From the NCBI GenBank assembly GCA_015067615.1, contig SVMD01000018.1, positions 1 to 39,793 of the forward strand: a stretch of DNA of 39,793 bases. Direction: 5' to 3'. This DNA is from Oscillospiraceae bacterium. GTDB taxonomy: Bacteria > Bacillota > Clostridia > Oscillospirales > Oscillospiraceae. A program made the translations under genes and the position numbers. The stretch's first letter is position 1. Every line of letters starts with the position of its first letter. The notes below the pieces were generated by a model that did not search any database, was not told the origin of the DNA, and saw only the letters and a list, made by a program, of their open reading frames with translations. Below, in pieces: positions 15,173 through 23,130 of this stretch.

Positions 15173-16528
15173 TTACTTTTCCAGAATGATGGGCACGTTG
15201 CCAAGGTCCAGACCGGCCTTGATGTGTGCGGCGGCTTCGGCGGGGGTCAGCTTCACCTGCTCGCCGGTGACCATATTCTTGACGCTGCACTTGCCCTCGG
15301 CGATCTCGTCCTCGCCCAGGAGCACAGCGTAGGGCACGCCCAGCTTGTTGGCGTAGGCCATCTTCTGCTTGAACTTCTTCTGCTCGCCATAGAGCTGCAC
15401 CTTCAGGCCGTTGGAGCGGAGAGCCTCTGCCAGAGCGATGGCGGGGCCGGGCTCTGCGGTCATGGGCAGCACCAGGGCATCGGCGGGAGCGGTGGGCAGT
15501 GCGGGGTTTAAGAGGCCCTGCTCGTCCAACACATAGAACAGCCGGGTCAGGCCGATGGAAATACCCACGCCGGGCAGCTGCTTCTCGATATAGTAACCGG
15601 CCAGATTGTCATAGCGGCCGCCGGAGCAGACGGAACCGATCTCCGGGTGGTCAAGCAATGTGGTCTCGTAAACGGTGCCGGTGTAGTAGTCCAGGCCTCT
15701 TGCAATGGTCAGGTCAATCGCAAAATTCTCCTCAGGAACACCAAATGCAGCAAGATTATCACAGACAGTCTTAAGCTCTGCAAGGCCCTGATCAAAAATC
15801 TCGTTTCGGCCTGCGTATTCCTGAAGCCGCAGCAGATTGTATTTATTGTTGCCATTGATGGCGATGAAGTCCATAATCTGTGTTGCCTGTTCCTTGGCAA
15901 TGCCACAATCATCCATCAGCAGCATCATCGTCTTTTCCTGACCGATCTTGTCCAGCTTGTCCACGGTACGCATGATCTCGCCGGACTTATCACTGAGGTT
16001 CAGCATGGCATAGAAGCCATTGAGGATTTTCCGGTTATTGACGCGGATCTGGAACCGCTCCAGACCGAAGCCCCGGAAAACCTTGTAGATGATGGCGGGA
16101 ATTTCTGCCTCGTTGAGGATATCCAGCTTGCCGTCGCCGATGATGTCGATATCCGCCTGGTAGAACTCCCGGAAACGGCCCCGCTGGGCCCGCTCGCCCC
16201 GGTAGACCTTGGAGATCTGGAACCGGCGGAAGGGGAAGGCCAGGTCGTTGCAGTGGAGGGCAACGTATTTTGCCAGAGGCACGGTCAGGTCGAACCGTAG
16301 AGCCAGATCGCTGTCGCCCTTCTGGAAACGGTAGATCTGCTTCTCGGTCTCGCCGCCGCCCTTGGCCAGGAGAATCTGGGCGTCCTCGATAACGGGGGTG
16401 TCCAGGGGAGCGAAGCCGTAGGAGGAATAGGTGTCGCGGAGGATAGAAACCATCCGCTCAAACTGGATCTGCTTGCCGGGCAGCAGCTCCATAAAACCGG
16501 ACAAAGTCCGAGGCTTAATGATGTCCAT
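15173..16528 (-). CDS. hisS: Histidyl-tRNA synthetase
   Basis: Charges tRNA(His) with histidine in the cytosol. The 451-residue class II synthetase has motif 1 around residues 35-60, motif 2 in FRRFQISKVYRGERAQRGRFREFYQADIDIIG and the histidine-binding LTIARGLDYYTGTVYE with GSVCSGGRYDNL (motif 3 follows at GVGISIGLTRLF). A C-terminal anticodon-binding domain covers about 350-445. AAGGAG precedes the ATG. It follows minD and mgsA on the same strand, separated by a GC palindrome. The stretch 15715-15925 (residues about 200-271) is noticeably more AT-rich with different codon use from the rest of the gene, which may mark recombination. Confidence 0.95.
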   Translation of the reverse strand: MDIIKPRTLSGFMELLPGKQIQFERMVSILRDTYSSYGFAPLDTPVIEDAQILLAKGGGETEKQIYRFQKGDSDLALRFDLTVPLAKYVALHCNDLAFPFRRFQISKVYRGERAQRGRFREFYQADIDIIGDGKLDILNEAEIPAIIYKVFRGFGLERFQIRVNNRKILNGFYAMLNLSDKSGEIMRTVDKLDKIGQEKTMMLLMDDCGIAKEQATQIMDFIAINGNNKYNLLRLQEYAGRNEIFDQGLAELKTVCDNLAAFGVPEENFAIDLTIARGLDYYTGTVYETTLLDHPEIGSVCSGGRYDNLAGYYIEKQLPGVGISIGLTRLFYVLDEQGLLNPALPTAPADALVLPMTAEPGPAIALAEALRSNGLKVQLYGEQKKFKQKMAYANKLGVPYAVLLGEDEIAEGKCSVKNMVTGEQVKLTPAEAAAHIKAGLDLGNVPIILEK

Positions 16529-16550
16529 AATGTATTCTCCTTAAAACAAA

Positions 16551-16629
16551 TGTAGGGCGGGGGCTTGCCCCCGCCGCTTGCGCATAGGCAGAAAGTGGTA
16601 TTACGGCGGGGGCAAGCCCCCGCCCTACA
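16551..16629. repeat. GC palindrome repeat, copy 1
   Basis: Inverted arms TGTAGGGCGGGGGCTTGCCC (left end, extending to CCGCCG) and its inverted counterpart ending GCCCCCGCCCTACA enclose about 25 bp. Each arm is itself palindromic (GGGGGCTTGCCCCC, GGGGGCAAGCCCCC). It sits between co-directional mgsA and hisS. Related copies occur at 20099-20234 and 23021-23101. Confidence 0.85.
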
Positions 16630-16640
16630 TTACAATACTG

Positions 16641-17054
16641 TTAAAAACGCGGCTTGGTATGGAGCATTTCTCTCCAATCCAGGTCGCCCCGCTGCAGGCC
16701 CATGATGCTCATTTCGGCGGAGGCCAGGTTGGTGGCGATGGGTACATTGTGCTTGTCGCAGGCCCGGATGGTCTCGATCATCTGGCTGTCGTCCCAGGGG
16801 TCGGTGGTGTTGGGGTCGGTGAAGAGCAGCACCAGGTCGATTTCGTTATAGGCAATGCGGGCGTTGATCTGCTGATGGCCGCCCTGCTTATGGCTTAAGA
16901 GCAAAGTAATGGGGAGACCTGTGTTGTCGGCGATGAGACGGCCTGTGGTTGCGGTGGCGAAGAGGTTATGCTTCATCAGCACGCTCTTGTAAGCGGTGCA
17001 GAACTGGACCATCAGTTCTTTTTTCTTGTCGTGCGCCAGGAAAGCAATGTTCAC
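16641..17054 (-). CDS. mgsA: Methylglyoxal synthase-like protein with altered active site
   Basis: Family of enzymes turning dihydroxyacetone phosphate into methylglyoxal plus phosphate. The 137-residue frame matches over its length: AFLAHDKKKELM (8-9 HD kept), ATATTGRLIADNTGLP, and IARIAYNEIDLVLLF-like core. At the catalytic site, however, GGDQQ reads GGHQQ (H60 for the catalytic Asp, E. coli D71), and the PHDPD segment reads PWDDS, replacing the His and last Asp equivalents (E. coli H98, D101) by my manual alignment. FxDP (D80) is kept. So fold and origin are clear but activity is doubtful. The GTG at 17054 is 8 nt from AAGGAG; the upstream GTG at 17063 abuts it. The gene lies 30 bp after minD. 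Confidence 0.82.
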   Translation of the reverse strand: MNIAFLAHDKKKELMVQFCTAYKSVLMKHNLFATATTGRLIADNTGLPITLLLSHKQGGHQQINARIAYNEIDLVLLFTDPNTTDPWDDSQMIETIRACDKHNVPIATNLASAEMSIMGLQRGDLDWREMLHTKPRF

Positions 17055-17084
17055 AGAAGTCACTCCTTATATGGTATAGTAAAG

Positions 17085-17825
17085 TTATCGGATCTTAATG
17101 GGTACCGGGTACCCCTGAATTCGTTTTGCAATGCGCTCGAAGCTCTTGGCAGCAGAGGAGCGCTTGTTGTACTGGTAAAGGCTTGTACCGATGGCGGCAG
17201 CCATGGGCACATCCGGATCCTCCAGGACCACACCCAGCAGCGGCAGGCCCGCCTCGTCCATCACATCATCGAGGGTCTTGTCCAGAATGGAGAGCATGGT
17301 CTTGTCCACCCGGTTTACCAGCAGCCGGACATCGGCCTTTCCCGCCAGTTCCAGAAGTTCCCCAGCCCGGGTGGCATCCCGGACGGCAGAGGGACCGGAG
17401 CCGGTGACCAGAATACAGCGGTCGGCAGGGTCCGCAGCCAGACGGAAGCCCACCCCCACACCGGCAGGGGCATCCAGCAGAATAAAGTCAAACTGCTCCC
17501 GGGCCTTCTGCAGCATACAGATGAAGGCCCCGCGGTCAATCTGCTCAAGGGAGCGGTTCATGGGAGCTGTGAGAAAGTACAAACCGGGATACTGGGGGTG
17601 CGCGGTAGCCTGCTCCAGAGCGTATCCACCCTCGGACACGTCCTGAAAGGACAGGGCGCTGCAGTCAGACAGGCCCAGGGCGATATCCAGATTCCGCAGG
17701 CCCACATCGCAGTCGATGCAGAGCACCTGATGTCCTGCGCGGGAAAGCGCAACGGAAATACCGGCACAGGCAGTGGTTTTACCGGTGCCGCCCTTGCCGG
17801 ACAGCACAGCGATCACAAAGCCCAC
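17085..17825 (-). CDS. minD: MinD-like septum-site ATPase
   Basis: ParA/MinD family ATPase that positions the division site. The 246-residue product has the deviant Walker A GKGGTGKTT (residues 10-18), switch I-like CIDCDVGLRNLDIALGL, Walker B FDFILLDAPAGVG and NRVDKTMLS. The C-terminus (SFERIAKRIQG) could form a membrane-targeting amphipathic helix, but weaker than in typical MinD. The frame is open to 17939, yet the GTG at 17825 is chosen: GGAGG is 9 nt upstream and the conserved fold starts at once. No minC or minE is adjacent. It precedes mgsA with a 30-bp gap and probably shares its promoter. Confidence 0.85.
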   Translation of the reverse strand: MGFVIAVLSGKGGTGKTTACAGISVALSRAGHQVLCIDCDVGLRNLDIALGLSDCSALSFQDVSEGGYALEQATAHPQYPGLYFLTAPMNRSLEQIDRGAFICMLQKAREQFDFILLDAPAGVGVGFRLAADPADRCILVTGSGPSAVRDATRAGELLELAGKADVRLLVNRVDKTMLSILDKTLDDVMDEAGLPLLGVVLEDPDVPMAAAIGTSLYQYNKRSSAAKSFERIAKRIQGYPVPIKIR

Positions 17826-17859
17826 AGCGCCAGTCCTCCTTATTATCCAGTATGAATTC

Positions 17860-17888
17860 ATTATAAAGGCATATCGCACAAAAAGCAA
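17860..17888 (-). promoter_or_regulatory. Promoter of minD-mgsA(-hisS)
   Basis: Minus-strand TTGCTT (17888-17883), 17-bp spacer and perfect TATAAT (17865-17860). It lies about 35 bp before the minD GTG and inside the longer open frame, arguing for the shorter start. Confidence 0.65.
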
Positions 17889-18144
17889 GAGGAATGTGGC
17901 TGAATTTGGAAGATTTTTCATGAGATTTAACAAATGCACTGCCCGGACCCCTCCTTATCCGGGCAAAACGGAAGGGGTGGGCCAAGGAGGTCATCGAATC
18001 ATCTTATTTTTTGTGCGTTTTACCAATTTCCTGGGAAAAAATATGATGAAACGTCCAAAATTTCCCGCACAATCTGGAAAAGACTTTCTTTTTTGGTATT
18101 TTTCCTGTAAAATAGGTCTATCTTAAATTTAGGAGGACCCTCCC

Positions 18145-18603
18145 GTGAGCCACGAGTACATCAAATCCGACAACCCCAAGATCCAGGCCCATATCGAGCG
18201 GCTGGAACGCCGTGACCGCCGGGTGGAACATATCTTTCGCCGGTCTCTGCACATTCTGGAGCAGGCCATCGCCGGCATTACCATTCTGGTGCTGATGATC
18301 TCCCTGGCTATGGAGATTATTGCCATGTTCTCCCAGCCGGAATACTTCCACGACGTCAGCCACTATCTGCACAACATCCTGACCATCGTCATCGGTCTGG
18401 AGTTTGTCCGAATGCTCATCGACACCACCCCCGCCAACATTCTGGAGGTGCTGACCCTGGCAATCACCCGTCACGTGATCCTGGAGCACTCCGACCCCTG
18501 GAGCAACCTGGCCTGTGTGGCCTGTATCGCCGGCCTGTTCGCCGTCCGCCGCTTCCTGATCCGCCGCAGCGAGCTGAAGGAAGAAATGGTGGAAATCGAA
18601 TAA
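18145..18603 (+). CDS. PsiE-like small membrane protein, 152 aa
   Basis: After a basic N-terminus (about 40 residues with many Arg/His), four hydrophobic helices follow: IAGITILVLMISLAMEIIAMF, YLHNILTIVIGLEFVRMLI, ANILEVLTLAITRHVIL and NLACVACIAGLFAVRRFLI. The conserved helix with GLEFVRML and EVL...ARxxI pattern resembles the phosphate-starvation-inducible PsiE family, whose function is unknown. The start is GTG at 18145 with AGGAGG upstream. It is monocistronic, followed by a hairpin at 18633-18662 and then a repeat block. The family call is a judgement from pattern only. Confidence 0.65.
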   Translation: MSHEYIKSDNPKIQAHIERLERRDRRVEHIFRRSLHILEQAIAGITILVLMISLAMEIIAMFSQPEYFHDVSHYLHNILTIVIGLEFVRMLIDTTPANILEVLTLAITRHVILEHSDPWSNLACVACIAGLFAVRRFLIRRSELKEEMVEIE

Positions 18604-18632
18604 AGCCATCAAAAACCACACATGAATGTATA

Positions 18633-18662
18633 CAGCCGCAGCAGTTTATTCTGCTGCGGCTG
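18633..18662 (+). terminator. Probable terminator hairpin
   Basis: A perfect 12-bp stem CAGCCGCAGCAG/CTGCTGCGGCTG with a TTTATT loop. It is followed by TTCCTGT, a weak T-tract, so termination may be partial. Confidence 0.6.
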
Positions 18663-18692
18663 TTCCTGTATGTTGATGTTTTACGCATGGGT

Positions 18693-19087
18693 GTTACTTT
18701 CTTGCAGCCATGCAAGAAAGTAACCAAAGAAAATGGCATAGGGGAGGCGCTGACCGCGAAGCCTATCGAGGCTGCGTTTATCGGTTTGCCCGTTACCCCG
18801 GCTTCGAGCCGCCCTCCCCTATGTACCCCTTCCGGCGCCAGTCGTAAGACTGGCAATAATCGTTTTTAGGACGGACAGCGCAGCAGCAATCACACGCAGG
18901 CAGGCCCGGTTACAACGGCGATTCGCGCCCAATCTTCGACGGGGGCCGGGTGGGGGTCTGGGGGAGGGCGGCTCAAAGCCGGGCCACCCATGCGGGATTA
19001 TCATTGAAGAAACGACAGGCTTTGCGGTCAGCGCATCCCCCAGCCGCTTTCTTTGGTTCGTTTCTTGTGCGGGTACAAGAAATGAAC
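18693..19087. repeat. Composite repeat: two inverted homologous copies, about 395 bp
   Basis: The left copy (18693 to about 18820) starts GTTACTTTCTTG, has AAGAAAGTAACCAAAGAAA, then GGCGCTGACCGCGAAGCCTA and later GGCTTCGAGCCGCCCTCCCC. The right copy (18961-19087) read on the minus strand starts GTTCATTTCTTG, has CAAGAAACGAACCAAAGAAA, GCGCTGACCGCAAAGCCTG and GGCTTTGAGCCGCCCTCCCC. The copies diverge at about a quarter of positions. Between them lies a hairpin GCCAGTC-GTAA-GACTGGC (18838-18855) and filler. No convincing gene is present between 18604 and 19185. Confidence 0.75.
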
Positions 19088-19185
19088 ACCTCCAATTCCA
19101 TACGCAGAACCAACAGAAAGAAACCCCAATTCCCCAAACCACGAAAAAGCCAGACTACGATGAAAGCAGCCTGGCTTATCTTTTG

Positions 19186-20076
19186 TTATTCGGAGGCGAT
19201 GACTCTGGCGCCCTGGAATTCCACATGCAGGGGCAACATCTGCCAGTTGTGCTCGGTGACAGAATCCAGCTTCTTTGCCAGCTTTTCATCCAGTTTTTCG
19301 TCCTGGGTGATGCACAGCAGGGTGGGGCCTGCGCCGGAGAGGCAGAAGGCAGCGCCGCAGGTCCGGACCAGAGCCTCGATCTGGTCGTAGTCCGGGATCA
19401 GCTTCCGGCGGTAGTTCTGGTGGATCCGGTCCTGCATGGCGTTGCGCAGCAGCTTCTCGTCACCCTTTTCCAGAGCCTTCAGCACCAGGGCACCGTGGGC
19501 GATGTTGTACACCGCGTCGGCCCGGGAATACTCCGTGGGCAGGGCAGCACGGGCCTTCTCCGTGGACAGGGTGAAGTCCGGGATCAGGGCCAGGAACTCC
19601 CAGTCCGGATGCAGGGGGAAATTGACGCAGACCGGCAGGCCGTTGTCCACCATGGAGGCAGTCAGACCGCCTAAGAAAGCAGGAGCCAGGTTATCCGGGT
19701 GACCCTCCATGGCGTTGGTGATGTTTAAGAGGCCCTGAATGGACAGCTTGTTGCCCCGGAGCACGTTGGCGCCCATGGCACCGGCCACCAGCAATGCGGC
19801 GGAGGAGCCCAGGCCCCGGCAGATGGGGATATGAGCATCGATATGGATCTTCAGGCCCTTGATATCCTCGTTCATGGAGGCCAGCACCGCGCAGTAGGAC
19901 ACATAGGCCAGGTTGTCCGGGCCGGAGAATTCCTCGGGGCAGCCGGTGATCTCCAGACCCCATTCGGTCTCTTCAAAGGTGACGTCGGTGTATAAGCTCA
20001 GCGCGCAGCCGAAGGCGTCAAAGCCGGGGCCCAGGTTGGCCGTGGTGGCGGGCACGCGAATGGTGACTCGTTTCAT
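19186..20076 (-). CDS. thrB: Homoserine kinase
   Basis: Phosphorylates homoserine to O-phosphohomoserine, the fourth step of threonine synthesis. The 296-residue GHMP kinase has the N-terminal VRVPATTANLGPGFDAFG-type motif (residues 5-21), the ATP-binding PICRGLGSSAA (about 87-97) and the C-terminal CLSGAGPTLL. The frame is open to 20184, but the ATG at 20076 has GGGAGA upstream and matches family N-termini; the extra region belongs to a repeat. It is downstream of thrC on the same strand, with a GC palindrome between them. Confidence 0.95.
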   Translation of the reverse strand: MKRVTIRVPATTANLGPGFDAFGCALSLYTDVTFEETEWGLEITGCPEEFSGPDNLAYVSYCAVLASMNEDIKGLKIHIDAHIPICRGLGSSAALLVAGAMGANVLRGNKLSIQGLLNITNAMEGHPDNLAPAFLGGLTASMVDNGLPVCVNFPLHPDWEFLALIPDFTLSTEKARAALPTEYSRADAVYNIAHGALVLKALEKGDEKLLRNAMQDRIHQNYRRKLIPDYDQIEALVRTCGAAFCLSGAGPTLLCITQDEKLDEKLAKKLDSVTEHNWQMLPLHVEFQGARVIASE

Positions 20077-20098
20077 ATGTAATTCTCCCAATGTGTGA

Positions 20099-20234
20099 TG
20101 TAGGGCGGGGTCATAACCCCGCCGACTGGTTGATGGAACTGCATTGTGTGGACTATGTTCAAATCTGAGATTCACAAACAGCATCAGCTGGTAAGTTGAA
20201 TGGGTGCTTCGGCGGGGTCATGACCCCGCCCTAC
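20099..20234. repeat. GC palindrome repeat, copy 2
   Basis: Inverted arms TGTAGGGCGGGGTCATAACC (left, to CCGCCG) and the counterpart ending GGTCATGACCCCGCCCTAC enclose about 85 bp without a gene. It is the same family as 16551-16629, with GGGGTCAT(A/G)ACCCC replacing GGGGGCTTGCCCCC. It lies inside the thrC-thrB operon. Confidence 0.82.
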
Positions 20235-20239
20235 GTTAT

Positions 20240-21685
20240 TTATAGATCCAGAACAAAATCCAGCATTTCTTCCTTGGCAATGACGCCGGTGTGGCGCTCG
20301 GGCTTACCCCTGAGGCTTGCCAGATTTTTCGGGGTGGGAACGCCGGTCATTTCCTCCAGCCGCTCCATGAGGGCGAACTCGTCGCCGCTTAAGCTTCCGC
20401 CCAGGGCTTCCAGCACGGCCTTGGGGAATTTGTAGGGGGAGGCGGTGGACAGGACCACCAGGGGGCGGGTGTCACCGGTCCGGTTTACATAACTTTCTGC
20501 CACGTACCTGCCCACGGCGGTGTGGGTATCGCAGAGGTAGCGGTGGTGGTCCCAGACATTGCGGATGGTCTCAGCAGTGGCGCCGTCTCCGGCGAAGTCT
20601 GCCCAGAACTCGGCGTCAATGGCGGCCTTCAGCTCTGCGGGCACGGTGTAGAAGCCCTGTTCGTTCAGCTGCTTCATGAGTCCGGCCACCAGCTCACAGT
20701 CGCCGCTCAGAAGATACAGCAGCCGCTCCAGATTGCTGGACACCAGGATGTCCATGGAGGGGGAATCGGTCTTGTGCAGGGGGCGGCGGCGGTCATAGGT
20801 GCCGCAGTGGATAAAGTCCGCCAGGACCTTGTTGGCGTTGGAGGCGCAGATGAGCTTGCCCACGGGCAGGCCCAGCTTCTTGGCCAGATACCCAGCCAGA
20901 ATGTCGCCGAAATTGCCGGTGGGAACACAGAAATTCACTTCATCCCCCAGCCGGATCTTTCCGGCATCCATCAGGTCCTTGTAGGCCTTGAAATAGTACA
21001 TGATCTGGGGGGCCAGACGGCCGATGTTGATGGAATTGGCGCTGGAAAGCTCCACCTTCATTTCCTTACCCCGGCAGGCGGCGAAGATATTCTTCACGCC
21101 GGTCTGGGCATCGTCAAAATTGCCCCGGACGGCGCAGACCGTCACATTTTCACCCTCCTGGGTCACCATCTGGGCCCGCTGGACCTGGGAAACACCGCCG
21201 TGGGGATAGAATACGCAGATCTTAATGCCGGGCACATCCTGAAAGCCGGACAGGGCAGCCTTGCCGGTGTCGCCGGAGGTGGCGGTGAGGATCAGGATAT
21301 CCTTTTCCTGGCCCTTTGCCTTCTTGGCGGCGGTGAGCAGCTGGGGCAGCATGCACAGGGCCACGTCCTTAAAGGCGGAGGTGGGGCCTCGGAACAGCTC
21401 CAGCACATGGAAATTGCCCACGCTGACGGTGGGGGTCAGGGCCTCGGACTCAAATTTGCCGGTGTAGGCATTTTTCACAAGGGTTTCCATATCGGGGATA
21501 TCCGGCAGCAGGGCGGAGAGGATCATACAGGACATTTCCTGGGCGGATCCACAAAGACATTTCTGCCAGTCAAAGGCCGGAAGATGGGCGGGCATATACA
21601 AACCGCCGTCGGGGGCCAGGCCCTCCAGAACGGCCTGGGCGGAGTCGGCGGTGAGGGCCGGATTTCTCGTAGAGTGATACAGCAT
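20240..21685 (-). CDS. thrC: Threonine synthase
   Basis: PLP enzyme converting O-phosphohomoserine to threonine. The 481-residue length and the N-terminal YHSTRN...PDGGLYMP fit the longer (E. coli-like) class. The PLP-binding Lys lies in GPTSAFKDVALCMLPQLL and the phosphate-binding loop in TATSGDTGKAALSGF; VPTGNFGDILAGY is also conserved. CTGGAGG precedes the ATG. It is divergent from hom (201-bp shared regulatory gap) and is followed by thrB, making a threonine operon. Confidence 0.95.
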   Translation of the reverse strand: MLYHSTRNPALTADSAQAVLEGLAPDGGLYMPAHLPAFDWQKCLCGSAQEMSCMILSALLPDIPDMETLVKNAYTGKFESEALTPTVSVGNFHVLELFRGPTSAFKDVALCMLPQLLTAAKKAKGQEKDILILTATSGDTGKAALSGFQDVPGIKICVFYPHGGVSQVQRAQMVTQEGENVTVCAVRGNFDDAQTGVKNIFAACRGKEMKVELSSANSINIGRLAPQIMYYFKAYKDLMDAGKIRLGDEVNFCVPTGNFGDILAGYLAKKLGLPVGKLICASNANKVLADFIHCGTYDRRRPLHKTDSPSMDILVSSNLERLLYLLSGDCELVAGLMKQLNEQGFYTVPAELKAAIDAEFWADFAGDGATAETIRNVWDHHRYLCDTHTAVGRYVAESYVNRTGDTRPLVVLSTASPYKFPKAVLEALGGSLSGDEFALMERLEEMTGVPTPKNLASLRGKPERHTGVIAKEEMLDFVLDL

Positions 21686-21771
21686 AATTTCAGCCTCCAG
21701 GGATGATCTTTCTTCTACTTATTGCACAAAAACCGGGAATTTCAACGGAAATCATTGGCTTTTTGGCGCAA

Positions 21772-21800
21772 TTGAAATTTGATAAGCTATATGATATACT
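21772..21800 (+). promoter_or_regulatory. Promoter of hom-lysC-asd
   Basis: TTGAAA (21772-21777), 17-bp spacer, TATACT (21795-21800). The leader of about 80 nt to the hom ATG shows no clear riboswitch or terminator. In particular I see no lysine riboswitch. Confidence 0.72.
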
Positions 21801-21886
21801 GTTTTTCGTAAAAAAGCAAGTGTTTTCCAAGCGGGCACATCTGTTTTTCCGGATGGGCCGATTTTTCAGAAAGCGGAGGAAAGAGT

Positions 21887-23011
21887 ATGAATATCGGATT
21901 ATTGGGCTTTGGCGTTGTGGGCAAGGGCGTGTATGAGATCACATCCGGCCGAACAGATATGCAGGTGACCAAGGTCCTGTGTCTGGAGGATATCTCTCTT
22001 CCCGACGCGCAGAGCGTGAAGAATTTTGAGGAAATTCTGAACGACGATACCATCGACACCGTAGTGGAGGCCATGGGCGGACTGCATCCGGCCTATGAAT
22101 TCGTCAGCGCCGCCATGAAGGCTGGTAAGAACGTGGTTACCTCCAACAAGGCCCTCATCGCCAACTTCTACGACGAGCTGCTGCCCCTGGCAGACGAGAA
22201 GGGCGTGAAGCTCCGCTGCACCGCCGCTGTGGGCGGCGGCATCGGCTGGCTCTCCGAGCTGGAGCGGGTCCGCCGGGTGGAGACCCTGAGCCGTGTGGGC
22301 GGCATTATGAACGGCACCTGCAACTATATCCTGGACTCCATGACCAGCCGGAACTTAACCTACGCCGACGCTCTGCGTCAGGCCCAGGAGCTGGGCTACG
22401 CCGAGGCCAACCCCACCACCGACGTGGACGGCATCGACACCTGGCATAAGCTGATCATCTCCGCCAATGTGGCCTTCGGCGTCAGCCTGGACCGGGATGC
22501 CATCCCCGCCGCCGGTATCCGCCACATCAAGGCAGAGGACATCGCCAATTTCAAGGCCCACGGCCTTACCTGCAAGCTGATCTCCACCGGCAAGTGTGGC
22601 ACCGGCAAGTTCCATGCCTACGTGCAGCCCACCCTGTTCACCGCCACCGAGCCCGAGTCCGTGGTGCCCACCAATTACAACCTGATCACCCTGGTTGGCA
22701 ATACCTCCGGCCGTCAGAGCTTCTTCGGCCAGGGCGCAGGCCGCTACCCCACCGCATATAATGTGGTGCAGGACCTGGCGGATCTGCTGAACGGCACCGG
22801 CTTCTACTGCCCCTACGGCCCCAAGGTTAAGGTTGAAAATACCGAAAAACTGCGCTATTATGTCCGGGGCGGCGACCAGAGCGCCTTTGCCGGTAAGGTC
22901 GACGAGACCTGGAACGGCGCCATTATCACGGGGCCCGTCAGCGTGGCCGAGATCCACAGCTGGCTGAAAGCCAACGACGGCGCCTTCATCGCCGCCATGC
23001 CTACCGTGTAA
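21887..23011 (+). CDS. hom: Homoserine dehydrogenase
   Basis: NAD(P)H-dependent reduction of aspartate semialdehyde to homoserine. The 374-residue enzyme has the Rossmann motif GFGVVGKGV (7-15), VTSNKALIA, the catalytic segment GGGIGWLSELERVRRVETLSRVGGIMNGTCNYIL and EANPTTDVDGIDTWHKLIIS. It lacks the C-terminal ACT domain usual in the roughly 430-residue Gram-positive form, so feedback inhibition by threonine would have to act differently. GGAGG precedes the ATG. It is the first gene of hom-lysC-asd and divergent from thrC. Confidence 0.94.
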   Translation: MNIGLLGFGVVGKGVYEITSGRTDMQVTKVLCLEDISLPDAQSVKNFEEILNDDTIDTVVEAMGGLHPAYEFVSAAMKAGKNVVTSNKALIANFYDELLPLADEKGVKLRCTAAVGGGIGWLSELERVRRVETLSRVGGIMNGTCNYILDSMTSRNLTYADALRQAQELGYAEANPTTDVDGIDTWHKLIISANVAFGVSLDRDAIPAAGIRHIKAEDIANFKAHGLTCKLISTGKCGTGKFHAYVQPTLFTATEPESVVPTNYNLITLVGNTSGRQSFFGQGAGRYPTAYNVVQDLADLLNGTGFYCPYGPKVKVENTEKLRYYVRGGDQSAFAGKVDETWNGAIITGPVSVAEIHSWLKANDGAFIAAMPTV

Positions 23012-23020
23012 TCCCAATAT

Positions 23021-23101
23021 TGCAGAGCGGGCGTTTGCTCCCGCCGCACACCGCACGCATCAAGCATCGAATGCAACGGCGGGGGCAAGCCCCCGCCCTA
23101 C
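23021..23101. repeat. GC palindrome repeat, copy 3 (left arm decayed)
   Basis: The right arm CGGCGGGGGCAAGCCCCCGC (to CCTAC) is nearly identical to copy 1. The left arm, TGCAGAGCGGGCGTTTGCTC (to CCGCCG), carries several substitutions. It lies between hom and lysC, in the same transcription unit. Confidence 0.78.
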
Positions 23102-23130
23102 CTTTTCTTTTGGAAAGAAGGACAATACAT

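Noticed and set aside
18464..19142. Minus-strand frames of 107-130 codons between the PsiE-like gene and thrB
   Set aside because: They lie across the inverted repeat pair, give Pro/Arg/Gly-rich nonsense and have no ribosome sites.
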